DNA of 64,000 nt from Catenuloplanes niger. Its GTDB lineage: Bacteria; Actinomycetota; Actinomycetes; Mycobacteriales; Micromonosporaceae. The stretch lies in the NCBI RefSeq assembly GCF_031458255.1, contig NZ_JAVDYC010000001.1, forward strand, positions 8,356,501-8,420,500, read 5' to 3'. Below, in pieces: positions 7,962 through 15,936 of the stretch (position 1 is the first letter of the stretch; every line of letters begins with the position of its first letter). Position numbers and translations under genes: made by a program. The notes beneath the pieces were generated by a model. The model searched no databases, had not been told where the DNA came from, and saw only the letters and a program-made list of their open reading frames with translations.

Positions 7962-7996
7962 GAGCCGGGTGCCGAGAACGCCTCGCCACCCGGCTC
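7962..7996. terminator. Bidirectional terminator hairpin
   Basis: Perfect 10-bp stem GAGCCGGGTG/CACCCGGCTC with a 15-nt loop, between the convergent flavin oxidoreductase and alpha-galactosidase genes. Confidence 0.7.
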
Positions 7997-8006
7997 ACCG
8001 GGACCG

Positions 8007-10076
8007 TCAGGCGGCCGACACCTCGAACAGCGCGGCCTGCTGCGGCTTGAGTAACGGCACCGCGAGCCCGACCTCGGACAGCACCCGGCCGGGCAGCGTC
8101 ACCGCGCCGGACGCGAGCCACGGCGGCGGCGCGTCCTGGGTGACCGCGCCGGTCAGCAGCGGGCGGACCGTGTAGAGCCGGTCCGGGTCCAGGCCCGGGA
8201 TCCGCAGCGGCGCGGGCAGCGCGGCCTGCGGCGCGTCCAGCGTCACGTAGGCGACGACCGCGGCGCGCCGGTCCCGCGCGACCACGCCGTGCACCAGCTG
8301 GGCCGGGTCGGCGGTGTCGGCGCGGACCACCCGGCCGGTGTGCAGCAGCTCGCGGAGCCGCTTGTGCAGCGCGATCCACTCCCCGATCGTGGTGCGCTCC
8401 TCGGGCGTGGCCCGCAGCAGGTTCCACTCGATGCCGGCACTGCCGAACAGCGCGGTGACCTGCCGGAACGCGAGATCCGTGGTGCGGCCGGTGATGTGCG
8501 CGGCCCGGTCACCGAGGTGCCCGCCCAGATACTCCGGCGGCACCAGGACCGACGTCCACCGCTGGATGCTCTGCCGGTCGAGCGGGTCGTTGGTGTCCGA
8601 GGTCCAGAACCGGTCGACCAGCTCCAGGATGCCCAGGTCGACGCGCCCGCCGCCGGACGCGCAACTCTCGATCTCCACGTCAGGGTGCGCCATCCGCAGC
8701 TCGCGCAGCAACCGGTAGAGCGCGGTGGTCTGCGCGTGCGCTACGCCCGGGGTGAGCACGTCCCGGTTGTGGTCCCACTTCAGGAACGCGATCGGGTACT
8801 CGGTGAGCAGCGCGTTCAGCCGCTCCAGCACGTACCCGTACGCGTCGGGGTGGGAGAGGTCCAGCACGCGCTGGAACCGCCAGGTCGGGGAGGACTCCGC
8901 ACCGAGCACCCAGTCCGGATGCGCGGCGGCGAGCTGCGAGGACGGGCTGACCATCTCCGGCTCGACCCACAGGCCGAAGTCCATGCCGGCGTCGTGCACC
9001 CGCGTGATCAGCGGGTGCAGTCCGGCGGGCCAGACCTCGGTGTCGACGAACCAGTCGCCGAGCGCGCGCCGGTCGTCGCGCCGCCCGGTGAACCACCCGT
9101 CGTCCAGCACGAACCGTTCCACGCCGACCTCGCCGGCCGCGTCCGCGAGCGCGCCGAGCGTCTCCAGGTCCTGCGCGAAGTAGACCGCCTCCCACGTGTT
9201 CAGCACGACCGGCCGCGGCCGGTGCAGCTCGGACCGGCCGCGGATCCACGGGTGCAGCCGGTCGGAGAGCCCGTCCAGCCCGCGGTCCGACCAGACCGCG
9301 ACCAGCCACGGCGTGGTGTACTGCGCGCCCGGCGCCAGTGTCACCTCGCCCGCGCCGAGCAGCTCACCGGCACCGAGCACGGCCGGGCCGAGCGCGGACC
9401 GGGCCGCCCAGACCCGCTTGTCGCCGCTCCACGCCAGGTGCGCGGCCCACACCTCGCCGCTCCGGAACCCGAACCCGGGCACGCCCGCGGCCAGCAGGAA
9501 CGCGTCGTCGTGGCCGGGGCGGCCGTGCCGGGACTCGCGCATCCACGCGCCCTGGCGCAGCTCGCCGCGCTGCGGCCGGCGCTCGTGCGCCCACAGCCCG
9601 GAGAAGTCCAGCACCTCCCGCGCCCGGTCCGGCACCGGCAGCTGCAGGTCCAGCGCGGTCAGCACGAAGTCCGACGCGCCCCGGTTGACCAGGGTGTGCC
9701 GCATCCGCAGCACACCCTCCCCGGACAGCTCCAGCCGGGTGGTGACGGCCAGCGGGCCGTCCGCGGTGATGCTTGTCCAGCCCGGACCGGCGTCGGTGGA
9801 CCAGTCGCGGAACGAGACCGGTGACCGGTCGGTGAAGAACCCGTCGAGCCCGGGGCGCTCGCTCCAGCCGTCCGCGAAGGACGGCAGCAGCGGCAGCCGC
9901 AACGGCACGTCGATGCTGCTGGGTGGCACCGCGGGCACCGACGCGTCGGCGATCGCGGCGAGCGCCGGGGCCGGGAGGTCGCCGAGGTCGGCACCCCAGT
10001 GGACGACGGCGGGCGGTCGTGCGTCGCGAGCGTCCAGCACGAGGCTGACACCCGCGGCGCGAAGCTGGCGGATCAG
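8007..10076 (-). CDS. GH36 alpha-galactosidase, apparent CTG start
   Basis: About 689 residues of a glycoside hydrolase family 36 alpha-galactosidase, which releases alpha-1,6-linked galactose from raffinose- or galactomannan-type sugars. The barrel shows RFVLDDGWFTGRRDD, the nucleophile in FLKWDHNRD (Asp435), CASGGGRVDLGILE, and the acid/base in SDTNDPLDR (Asp494). The N-terminal beta-sandwich ends before RPVVLNTWEAVYF. No signal peptide is seen, so it is probably cytoplasmic. AAGGAG (10084-10089) is 7 nt before a CTG codon, and residues from there match the family N-terminus; no ATG/GTG is suitably placed. It is divergent from a LacI regulator and probably sugar-induced. Confidence 0.9.
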   Translation of the reverse strand: MIRQLRAAGVSLVLDARDARPPAVVHWGADLGDLPAPALAAIADASVPAVPPSSIDVPLRLPLLPSFADGWSERPGLDGFFTDRSPVSFRDWSTDAGPGWTSITADGPLAVTTRLELSGEGVLRMRHTLVNRGASDFVLTALDLQLPVPDRAREVLDFSGLWAHERRPQRGELRQGAWMRESRHGRPGHDDAFLLAAGVPGFGFRSGEVWAAHLAWSGDKRVWAARSALGPAVLGAGELLGAGEVTLAPGAQYTTPWLVAVWSDRGLDGLSDRLHPWIRGRSELHRPRPVVLNTWEAVYFAQDLETLGALADAAGEVGVERFVLDDGWFTGRRDDRRALGDWFVDTEVWPAGLHPLITRVHDAGMDFGLWVEPEMVSPSSQLAAAHPDWVLGAESSPTWRFQRVLDLSHPDAYGYVLERLNALLTEYPIAFLKWDHNRDVLTPGVAHAQTTALYRLLRELRMAHPDVEIESCASGGGRVDLGILELVDRFWTSDTNDPLDRQSIQRWTSVLVPPEYLGGHLGDRAAHITGRTTDLAFRQVTALFGSAGIEWNLLRATPEERTTIGEWIALHKRLRELLHTGRVVRADTADPAQLVHGVVARDRRAAVVAYVTLDAPQAALPAPLRIPGLDPDRLYTVRPLLTGAVTQDAPPPWLASGAVTLPGRVLSEVGLAVPLLKPQQAALFEVSAA

Positions 10077-10252
10077 GGCACTACTCCTTGCCGGGTACGG
10101 ACCGCGAGGTCGGTGTCGATGGCCGGGCGCCGCGCCTCCCCGGTGTGCCGCGACGGCGCCGCCCGTGAACCACTGTGGCACGGGAATCGCCGCGCGCCGG
10201 CCGCCCGGACCCGGCGCGCCGGGCGGCACAGCGACCGGTCATGGAGCGCCCC

Positions 10253-10280
10253 CTCGGTGTGTGCACGTGCACACACCGAG
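10253..10280. promoter_or_regulatory. LacI-type operator O1, perfect 28-bp palindrome
   Basis: A perfect palindrome with half-site CTCGGTGTGTGCAC, centred on CACGTG, between the alpha-galactosidase and LacI genes. LacI-family sites normally have a central CG and are near-symmetric; this one is fully symmetric over 28 bp. Confidence 0.8.
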
Positions 10281-10302
10281 GCCGTACGATGCCCGCGGAT
10301 CG

Positions 10303-10321
10303 GGTGTGTGAACGTGCACAC
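10303..10321. promoter_or_regulatory. LacI-type operator O2
   Basis: GGTGTGTGAACGTGCACAC matches the core of the 28-bp palindrome at 18 of 19 positions, 48 bp downstream of it and 52 bp before the lacI start. Two sites allow autoregulation and possible looping. Confidence 0.7.
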
Positions 10322-10372
10322 GGTGTCACGCGGCCGATCGAGGGTCAAGCGCGCACGGCTACGCTGTGCCGC

Positions 10373-11386
10373 GTGGCACGGACGCAACCGCAGAAGCGCG
10401 CCACGGTGCACGACGTGGCCGCCGCGGCCGGCGTCTCCCGCGGCACCGTGAGCCGGGTACTCAACGGCGGGTACGTCTCCGCCCAGTCCCGCGCCGCCAT
10501 CGAGGCCGCGATCGCCGACGTCGGCTACGTGCCGAACACGGCCGCGCGCAACCTGGTCCGGCGCCGCACCCAGGCCGTCGGCTTCCTCACGCTCGAACCG
10601 CACTCGCTGCTGCTGGAGGACCCCAACATCGGCGCGATCATGCTCGGCGCGAACGAGGAGCTGTCCGTCGCCGAGCACCAGATGGTCAGCCTCGTCGTCG
10701 ACTCCGCCCGGGACACCGAGCGCGTCGCCCGCTACCTCAGCGGCGGGTTCGTCGACGGCGCGATCGTGGTCTCCGCCCGCACCCACGACCCGATCACCCG
10801 GGTGATCGCCGCGCTCCGCCTGCCCGCCACGTTCGTCGGCCACCCACCCGACCTGGCCCGCGACACCCCGTGGGTCGGCATCGACAACGCCGGCTCCGCC
10901 CGCGCGCTGGTCACCCGCCTCGCGGCCGGCGGTCGGCGCCGGATCGGCATGATCGCGGCGGCGCTCGACCGCGACTCCGGCGCCGACCGCCTCGCCGGCT
11001 TCCGCGCCGCGCTCGGCGACCGCTTCGACCCGAGCCTGGTCGCGGAGGTGCCGCTCTACGACTACGCGTCCGGCGTCAAGGGCATGCGCGAGCTGCTGTC
11101 CCGCGAACCCGCGATCGACGGCGTGTTCGCCGCCTCCGACGCGGTCGCGGCCGGCGCGCTCGAGGCGCTGCGCGACGCCGGCCGGTCCGTACCCACGGAG
11201 GTCGGCCTGGTGGGCTTCGACGACAGCTCCTGGGCGCTGCGGGCACAGCCGCCCCTGTCCACGGTCCACCAGCCGGCCCGCGAGATCGGCGCGGTCGCGG
11301 CCGACCTCGTCCTCCGCCAGATCCGCGGCGAACACCCCGACCCGGTCGTCCTCCCGTCGCCGATCATCTGGCGCACCTCCGCCTGA
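10373..11386 (+). CDS. LacI-family transcriptional regulator
   Basis: 337 residues. The N-terminal helix-turn-helix and hinge read ATVHDVAAAAGVSRGTVSRV and later YVPNTAARNLVRRRT, typical of LacI/GalR repressors. A periplasmic-binding-protein-like effector domain follows, with FVDGAIVVSA, VGIDNAGSARALVTRL and a C-terminal GLVGFDDSSWA. GTG 10373 is the start that places the helix-turn-helix at residues 8-30. Two operators lie in the divergent promoter region, so it almost certainly represses the alpha-galactosidase gene and itself, with a galactoside as the likely inducer. Confidence 0.92.
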   Translation: MARTQPQKRATVHDVAAAAGVSRGTVSRVLNGGYVSAQSRAAIEAAIADVGYVPNTAARNLVRRRTQAVGFLTLEPHSLLLEDPNIGAIMLGANEELSVAEHQMVSLVVDSARDTERVARYLSGGFVDGAIVVSARTHDPITRVIAALRLPATFVGHPPDLARDTPWVGIDNAGSARALVTRLAAGGRRRIGMIAAALDRDSGADRLAGFRAALGDRFDPSLVAEVPLYDYASGVKGMRELLSREPAIDGVFAASDAVAAGALEALRDAGRSVPTEVGLVGFDDSSWALRAQPPLSTVHQPAREIGAVAADLVLRQIRGEHPDPVVLPSPIIWRTSA

Positions 11387-11731
11387 CCGGCCGCCCCCTC
11401 GGCTGCTGCTCTGCCGGTTGCGTTCTCCCGGTCGCCGGTCGCTCGGTCACCCGGCCAGTTGGTCATGCCCGCTCGCCCGGCCGCCTGGTCACGCGGCCGC
11501 CTGGTCGCCTGACCAGGCGGCTTGCTGATCGCCCGGTCACGCGGCCCGCTGGTCGCCCGGCCACGCGGCCCGCTGGTCGCCCGGCCACCCGGTTGCCGGT
11601 CTCCGCGGTGAGGTGCCGCCGGCTTCTCGTCGGCCTGCCGGCCGGTGGTGGTCCCGTGGCGGGGAGCTCGCGGTGCGGTGGCCGGCCGAGTGCGGTGCGG
11701 CGACCGTCGTGGCCCGGGTGGGTGGTGTGGC
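11387..11731. repeat. Gene-free region with degenerate 19-24-bp tandem repeats
   Basis: Between the lacI stop and the YkvA-like gene. From about 11440 to 11610 there are irregular repeats of GGTCGCCCGGCCACGCGGCC and variants (for example GGTCACGCGGCCGCCTGGTC), able to form many alternative hairpins. All frames over this stretch are Arg/Pro low-complexity noise. I see no gene here. Confidence 0.6.
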
Positions 11732-12136
11732 TCAGCGGCCGAGCCCGGTGAGGCGGCTGAGGGCGGCGAAACCGTCGTCGGTGCCCGGCCAGTGCCGGCG
11801 GACCGCCTCCGGGCCGGCCCGCCGGACCACGGAGCGCAGGACCGCGACCACGATGATCACGTCGTCGGCGTAGCCGAGGACCGGGACGAAGTCCGGAATC
11901 AGGTCGAAGGGCAGGGCCAGGTAGGCGAGCAGGAGCCCGAGCCGGACCCGGACCCCGCGCGGCAGGTCCCGGTCGGCGGCGAGGCGCCGCAGCAGCCGCA
12001 GCAGATCGGGCAGGAGCCGCAGCGCCTCCGTGAGCCGGGCCCCGTCCGGCTTGGCGGCCAGCAGCGCGACCAGCAGGCCGAGCCAGGCCAGCAGCAGTGC
12101 CGCGGCGACACCGGCCAGCGTCTGCCACCACTCCAT
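11732..12136 (-). CDS. YkvA/DUF1232 family membrane protein
   Basis: 134 residues. Residues 1-28 form a hydrophobic anchor (WWQTLAGVAAALLLAWLGLL). The central part is the DUF1232 signature: LLAYLALPFDLIPDFVPVLG, then YADDVIIVVAVLRSVVRR. The family (B. subtilis YkvA) is widespread, membrane-associated and of unknown function. It is alone on this strand, convergent with lacI across a repeat-rich gap. Confidence 0.85.
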   Translation of the reverse strand: MEWWQTLAGVAAALLLAWLGLLVALLAAKPDGARLTEALRLLPDLLRLLRRLAADRDLPRGVRVRLGLLLAYLALPFDLIPDFVPVLGYADDVIIVVAVLRSVVRRAGPEAVRRHWPGTDDGFAALSRLTGLGR

Positions 12137-12408
12137 GCGCCGCGCTCCCTTCCGCCACCGCCGGGGTGCCCCGCCGCCGTGCGCCGCAGCAGGCCGGCGA
12201 CCTGCATGATCATGCCTGATCGGCCCGCCGGTCGCGCGTCCCGGTCACCTCGTCCGGCCGGCCGTGGGCGGCGGCTGTTCGGCCCGCCGGGTGTCGCCTG
12301 TGGCCGCATTCGCGGACGGCGATTGTCAGGTTCGGGACAACGCGGCGGGCCGGTGGATGATCGGCGCTACAAAGGACCGTGCCGACGCATTCCGGGGGGA
12401 CTTCAGCA

Positions 12409-13587
12409 GTGGCGCGCGAACCGGCCGATGTCGACGCGAGGGGCGCCTTCGGTGTTCAGCGCGGCGACCACAATCGGCAGTACAACATCTTTCGGATGGA
12501 CCTGCCGCGCAGCGTGCGGGTCACGATGATCTCGGTGCTCGCGCTCGCCGTGGCAGCCGCGGCCACGACCGCGGTGGTGCGGCTGGTGCTGCCGCAGTTC
12601 GCGCCGACCTACAAGACCGAGTTCCTGATCGACGCGTCCGCCGCGGCCGACCCGGCGGGGCTCGCGGAGATCACCGAGTCGCTGCGGACCGTGGTCGGCA
12701 ACTCCGGTGACCGGGACTCGCTGGCGCTGCGCAGCTTCGGCGGGGAGTGCGGCGCGGACGACAACACCACGCAGCTGGTCGACTTCGGCACCGGCAACCG
12801 GGGCGCGATCGCGGCGGCGGCCGCGGGTGTCCGCGGTGGCGGGACCGCGACGCTGCAGCGCGGCATCGTGCAGGCGATCGAGGACTTCAGCCGACCGTTC
12901 GCGCAGGCCGCCAAGCAGGTCAACCGGATCGTCGTGGTGACCAGGCAGGGCGCGGACGGCTGCGACCCGGACACCGCCTACGTCCAGCGGGAGATCAGCG
13001 ACCGGATCGAGGCGGCCGGGCTGGAGATCGAGTTCCGGATGATCGGCTATCAGGTCGAGGACGGGCAGCAGGACCAGTTGGCACGGCTCGCGGCCGGGTC
13101 CGGCGCGCCCGCGCCGATGTTCGTCGACACCTCCGCCGACCTGGACGCGGCACTGGACTGGTTCACGAACGTCGAGCCGGTGCTGCGCAACGCGAAGGCC
13201 GTGGTCGACGTGCTCAACCCGACCGTCGGCACCGTCAACGAGGCGGTCGCCGCCACCATGGACGGCCGGCTCGACGTGGCCGAACGGCGCATCGACGACG
13301 CCCGGGACGCGATCACGGCCGCGGACCTCGCGTTCGAGGACCTGGACGGCCGCACCGGCACCGAGGCGGCCACGGATCTCCACCGGCGTGCGCGACTGCT
13401 CAAGGATCTGCAGCGTGACGTGGTCGAGTCCGCGGAGACGCTGCTCGCGGACGCGCGTGACGGCGAGCCGCTCGGACCGGGGCACGCCGCGTTCGCCACG
13501 GTCGCGGACGAGTACAACGCCGAGGCCGACGCGATGAACACGGCGCTCGCCGCGCTGCGCGCCACCGCTCCGAAGGGGACCCGATGA
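12409..13587 (+). CDS. Membrane-anchored von Willebrand A-like protein with RHIM-like N-terminal motif
   Basis: 392 residues. Near residues 14-30 lies GVQRGDHNRQYNIF, which fits the V-Q-x-G-x-x-N-x-Q-x-N-x-F pattern of RHIM-like bacterial amyloid signalling motifs (BASS3 type). A single transmembrane helix follows at about 38-62. Then comes a VWA-like Rossmann domain (TEFLIDASAAADPAGLAE with a degenerate MIDAS, RIVVVTRQGADGCDPDT, and the late strand LEIEFRMIGYQ). The last third is a helical, coiled-coil-like stalk without a known name. The GTG at 12409 follows a GGGGGGA ribosome binding site at 8 nt. It overlaps the next, paralogous gene by ATGA. Signalling or assembly at the membrane is inferred only. 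Confidence 0.75.
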   Translation: MAREPADVDARGAFGVQRGDHNRQYNIFRMDLPRSVRVTMISVLALAVAAAATTAVVRLVLPQFAPTYKTEFLIDASAAADPAGLAEITESLRTVVGNSGDRDSLALRSFGGECGADDNTTQLVDFGTGNRGAIAAAAAGVRGGGTATLQRGIVQAIEDFSRPFAQAAKQVNRIVVVTRQGADGCDPDTAYVQREISDRIEAAGLEIEFRMIGYQVEDGQQDQLARLAAGSGAPAPMFVDTSADLDAALDWFTNVEPVLRNAKAVVDVLNPTVGTVNEAVAATMDGRLDVAERRIDDARDAITAADLAFEDLDGRTGTEAATDLHRRARLLKDLQRDVVESAETLLADARDGEPLGPGHAAFATVADEYNAEADAMNTALAALRATAPKGTR

Positions 13588-14762
13588 CCCGTACCCGCCG
13601 ATGGGTGTTGATCGTGGCGGTTGTCACGGCCGTCGCCGCGGTCGCGGTCGGCACCGCCGTGGTGCTGCGGACCGTGCCCGATCACCGGATGACGTTCCTG
13701 GTCGACGGCTCGGCCGGTGGTGATCCCGCCGCGGTCCGCGCGGCCGTCGGCGCCGCGGCCGGCAACACCGGCGATCGCGACGCACTGGCGCTGCGCCGGT
13801 TCGGTGGCGAGTGCGGCACCGGCGACACCACGCGCGAGCTGGTCGGCGCGGGCACCGGGAACAAACAACGGATCACCGACGCCATGGGTACGGTCGAAGC
13901 CGCCGGCCGGCCCGCGCTGCTCGACGGCGTGCTCGCCGCGATCGGCGACTTCGACCGGCGGTACCCGTTCCGCGGCCGGCTCACCAACCGGATCATCGTG
14001 ATCGCCCACCACGGCACCGACGCGTGCCACACCGACCAGGCAGCGGTCTCCGCGCGGATCGAGGAGCGGATCCGCGACAGCGGCCTCGACCTCGACTTCC
14101 GGTTCGTCGGCTTCGGGGTCCCGGAGGCCGAGCGGGAAGGGCTCACGCTGCTGGCCGGCGCGGCGGGCGCGGGCACGCCGGTGTTCCCGCAGACGCCGGA
14201 CGCGCTGGAGGCGGTGCTGGACCAGCTCACCGTCCCGGACCTGCCGGAGGCCTCCGAGATCACGCTGCCCGCGCCGCCGGACCCGACCGCCGGCTGGACC
14301 GCGTACGCCAGCGCCGACCAGGGCTACTCGCTGCGCCACCCGCCGTCCTGGGTGTCCGAGGAGTGCCGGCTCGATCCGAGCTTCAACCACTGGCTGGCCG
14401 AGCGCGCCGACCTGATCCCGGAGTGCGTGCCCACCGACTTCATCTACTACCGGGTGTGGGTGCGCACCGCCGAGGCGACCGGCCCGATCGACACGCCGAG
14501 CGCCGACTTCTACACCGGCATCGAGGTGTCCGAGGTGACCACCGCGAGCGGCGCACGCGGGCAGCGGTCGTCGGCCACCATCTCGGCGAGCGAGTTCACC
14601 GGCGCGCAGGGCCCGGGCGATCGGATCATCGAGTACACGTTCGACGGCGGCGGCACCCGGTACACGCTGTCGCTGGCGATCTACGGCGACGAACCGGGCG
14701 CGGACCGGTTGATCGCCGACTTCGACCTGATGGTGATGAACACGTTCCGGATCGGCGGGTGA
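13584..14762 (+). CDS. Paralogous VWA-like membrane protein with C-terminal sandwich domain
   Basis: 392 residues, starting inside the stop of the previous gene (ATGA), so the two are translationally coupled. Residues 8-30 form a membrane anchor. Residues 37-215 repeat the VWA-like domain of its neighbour, with shared phrases such as GNTGDRDALALRRFGGECG and NRIIVIAHHGTDAC. The C-terminal part differs: from about residue 232 (GWTAYASADQGYSLRHPPSW) it is a PsbP/DcrB-like alpha/beta sandwich, as seen in many actinobacterial lipoproteins, with a Cys pair. It lacks the RHIM-like motif. Probably a partner of the first protein; function unknown. Confidence 0.75.
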   Translation: MTRTRRWVLIVAVVTAVAAVAVGTAVVLRTVPDHRMTFLVDGSAGGDPAAVRAAVGAAAGNTGDRDALALRRFGGECGTGDTTRELVGAGTGNKQRITDAMGTVEAAGRPALLDGVLAAIGDFDRRYPFRGRLTNRIIVIAHHGTDACHTDQAAVSARIEERIRDSGLDLDFRFVGFGVPEAEREGLTLLAGAAGAGTPVFPQTPDALEAVLDQLTVPDLPEASEITLPAPPDPTAGWTAYASADQGYSLRHPPSWVSEECRLDPSFNHWLAERADLIPECVPTDFIYYRVWVRTAEATGPIDTPSADFYTGIEVSEVTTASGARGQRSSATISASEFTGAQGPGDRIIEYTFDGGGTRYTLSLAIYGDEPGADRLIADFDLMVMNTFRIGG

Positions 14763-14765
14763 CGG

Positions 14766-15851
14766 TCATCGGCCGTCGTCGTCCAGCTGGGCGATCGGGA
14801 CGCCCTCCTGTTCGGCCCAGTCGAGTGCCGCGACGATGCGGTCGACCGGGAACGGGCGGCGCCGGGTCGTCATGACCAGCTGGAAGGCGCCGTCCGGGAG
14901 GAACGCGTTGGTCGCCGCGGACGCGGCCAGGTCCGCCTGCAGCTGGTGCGCGATCCGCACCGCGTCGTCCATCGAGCGGGCCGGCAGCATCAGCAGGAAG
15001 TCGTCCTCGGTCAGGCGGGTCAGCCGGTCGGTGTCGCGCAGCACCCGGGACAGCACCGCGAGCAGACCCTCGTTGCGCAGCGCGCCGGTGCGCCGGCCGG
15101 TCTGCTCCGGCAACCGGTGCGGGGCCGGCACGCGCACCCCCAGCAGCGCCACCGGCAGCGTGCCGGACGCGTCGCCGGCCCAGCGCCGCAGCTCGTCCGG
15201 CCCGGTCAGCGGTGACCGGTCGGCCGGCGCGAGCTGCCGGCGCAGCGCGGCCAGCTCGGTGCCGGTCCGCTCCGCGTGCGCGACCAGCAGCCCGGCGAGC
15301 GCGTCCGCCCGGCTCTCCCCGGCGCCCGCGGGCAGGTCACGCACGTAGGACAGCACGTCGGCCAGGGCGGCGCGCGCGTCCGGGGGCAGCCGGTCGGCGA
15401 ACGCGGCCTGCAACGCGAGCGCCTTGTGCAGCGCGTCGTCGCGGCGCAGGCTCCACCACCCGTCGAAGAGCCGGCCCGCCTCCAGCGTCGTGGCCGCGCC
15501 GTCCACCTCCTCGCGGTCGTGCGCCTCCAGCACCGCGCCGAACCGGGGCGTCAGGACCAGGACCGTCCACTCCCGCGCGTACGGCTCGTCGCCGTCCAGC
15601 GTGACCAGGTGCGTGCCGGCCGGCAGCTGCGCGGCCTGGTCACCGACCAGGCCGACGACGGTCACCGCGGCCCGTTCCGCGATGCGTTCGTAGACCCGCC
15701 GTTCGCGGGTGAAGTAGGGCAGGCGCTGGAACAACGCCACGACGAGCATCGGGCCGTCCTCGGCCGCGGCCAGCGCGGCCCGTTCCATCGCGTGCGAGAG
15801 GGTCACCAGGGCAGACTTCGTGAAGAGTTTCGCGTTTCGCGCGGCTGGCAT
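14766..15851 (-). CDS. DICT sensory domain protein with degenerate GGDEF-like domain
   Basis: 361 residues. The N-terminal half matches the DICT sensor domain: FTKSALVTLSHAMERAAL, then LVVALFQRLPYFTRERRVYE and a Rossmann-like run to about residue 150. The C-terminal third (ALLGVRVPAPHRLPEQTGR, then VLRDTDRLTRLTEDDFLLML) has the strand order of a GGDEF domain, but the GGDEF loop reads LTEDD, so it cannot be a diguanylate cyclase; it may bind a nucleotide or a partner. DICT domains are linked to light and second-messenger signalling. It is convergent with the VWA pair, only 3 bp away, so functional linkage is not implied by an operon. Confidence 0.75.
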   Translation of the reverse strand: MPAARNAKLFTKSALVTLSHAMERAALAAAEDGPMLVVALFQRLPYFTRERRVYERIAERAAVTVVGLVGDQAAQLPAGTHLVTLDGDEPYAREWTVLVLTPRFGAVLEAHDREEVDGAATTLEAGRLFDGWWSLRRDDALHKALALQAAFADRLPPDARAALADVLSYVRDLPAGAGESRADALAGLLVAHAERTGTELAALRRQLAPADRSPLTGPDELRRWAGDASGTLPVALLGVRVPAPHRLPEQTGRRTGALRNEGLLAVLSRVLRDTDRLTRLTEDDFLLMLPARSMDDAVRIAHQLQADLAASAATNAFLPDGAFQLVMTTRRRPFPVDRIVAALDWAEQEGVPIAQLDDDGR

Positions 15852-15936
15852 CCCGGCAGCCTAAAGAAGGTCGGGGCCCGGCGCAGTGCGGGCCGTCCGT
15901 ACCCCCGGCGGATCTTCGGTGTCCTATGATCCCGCC

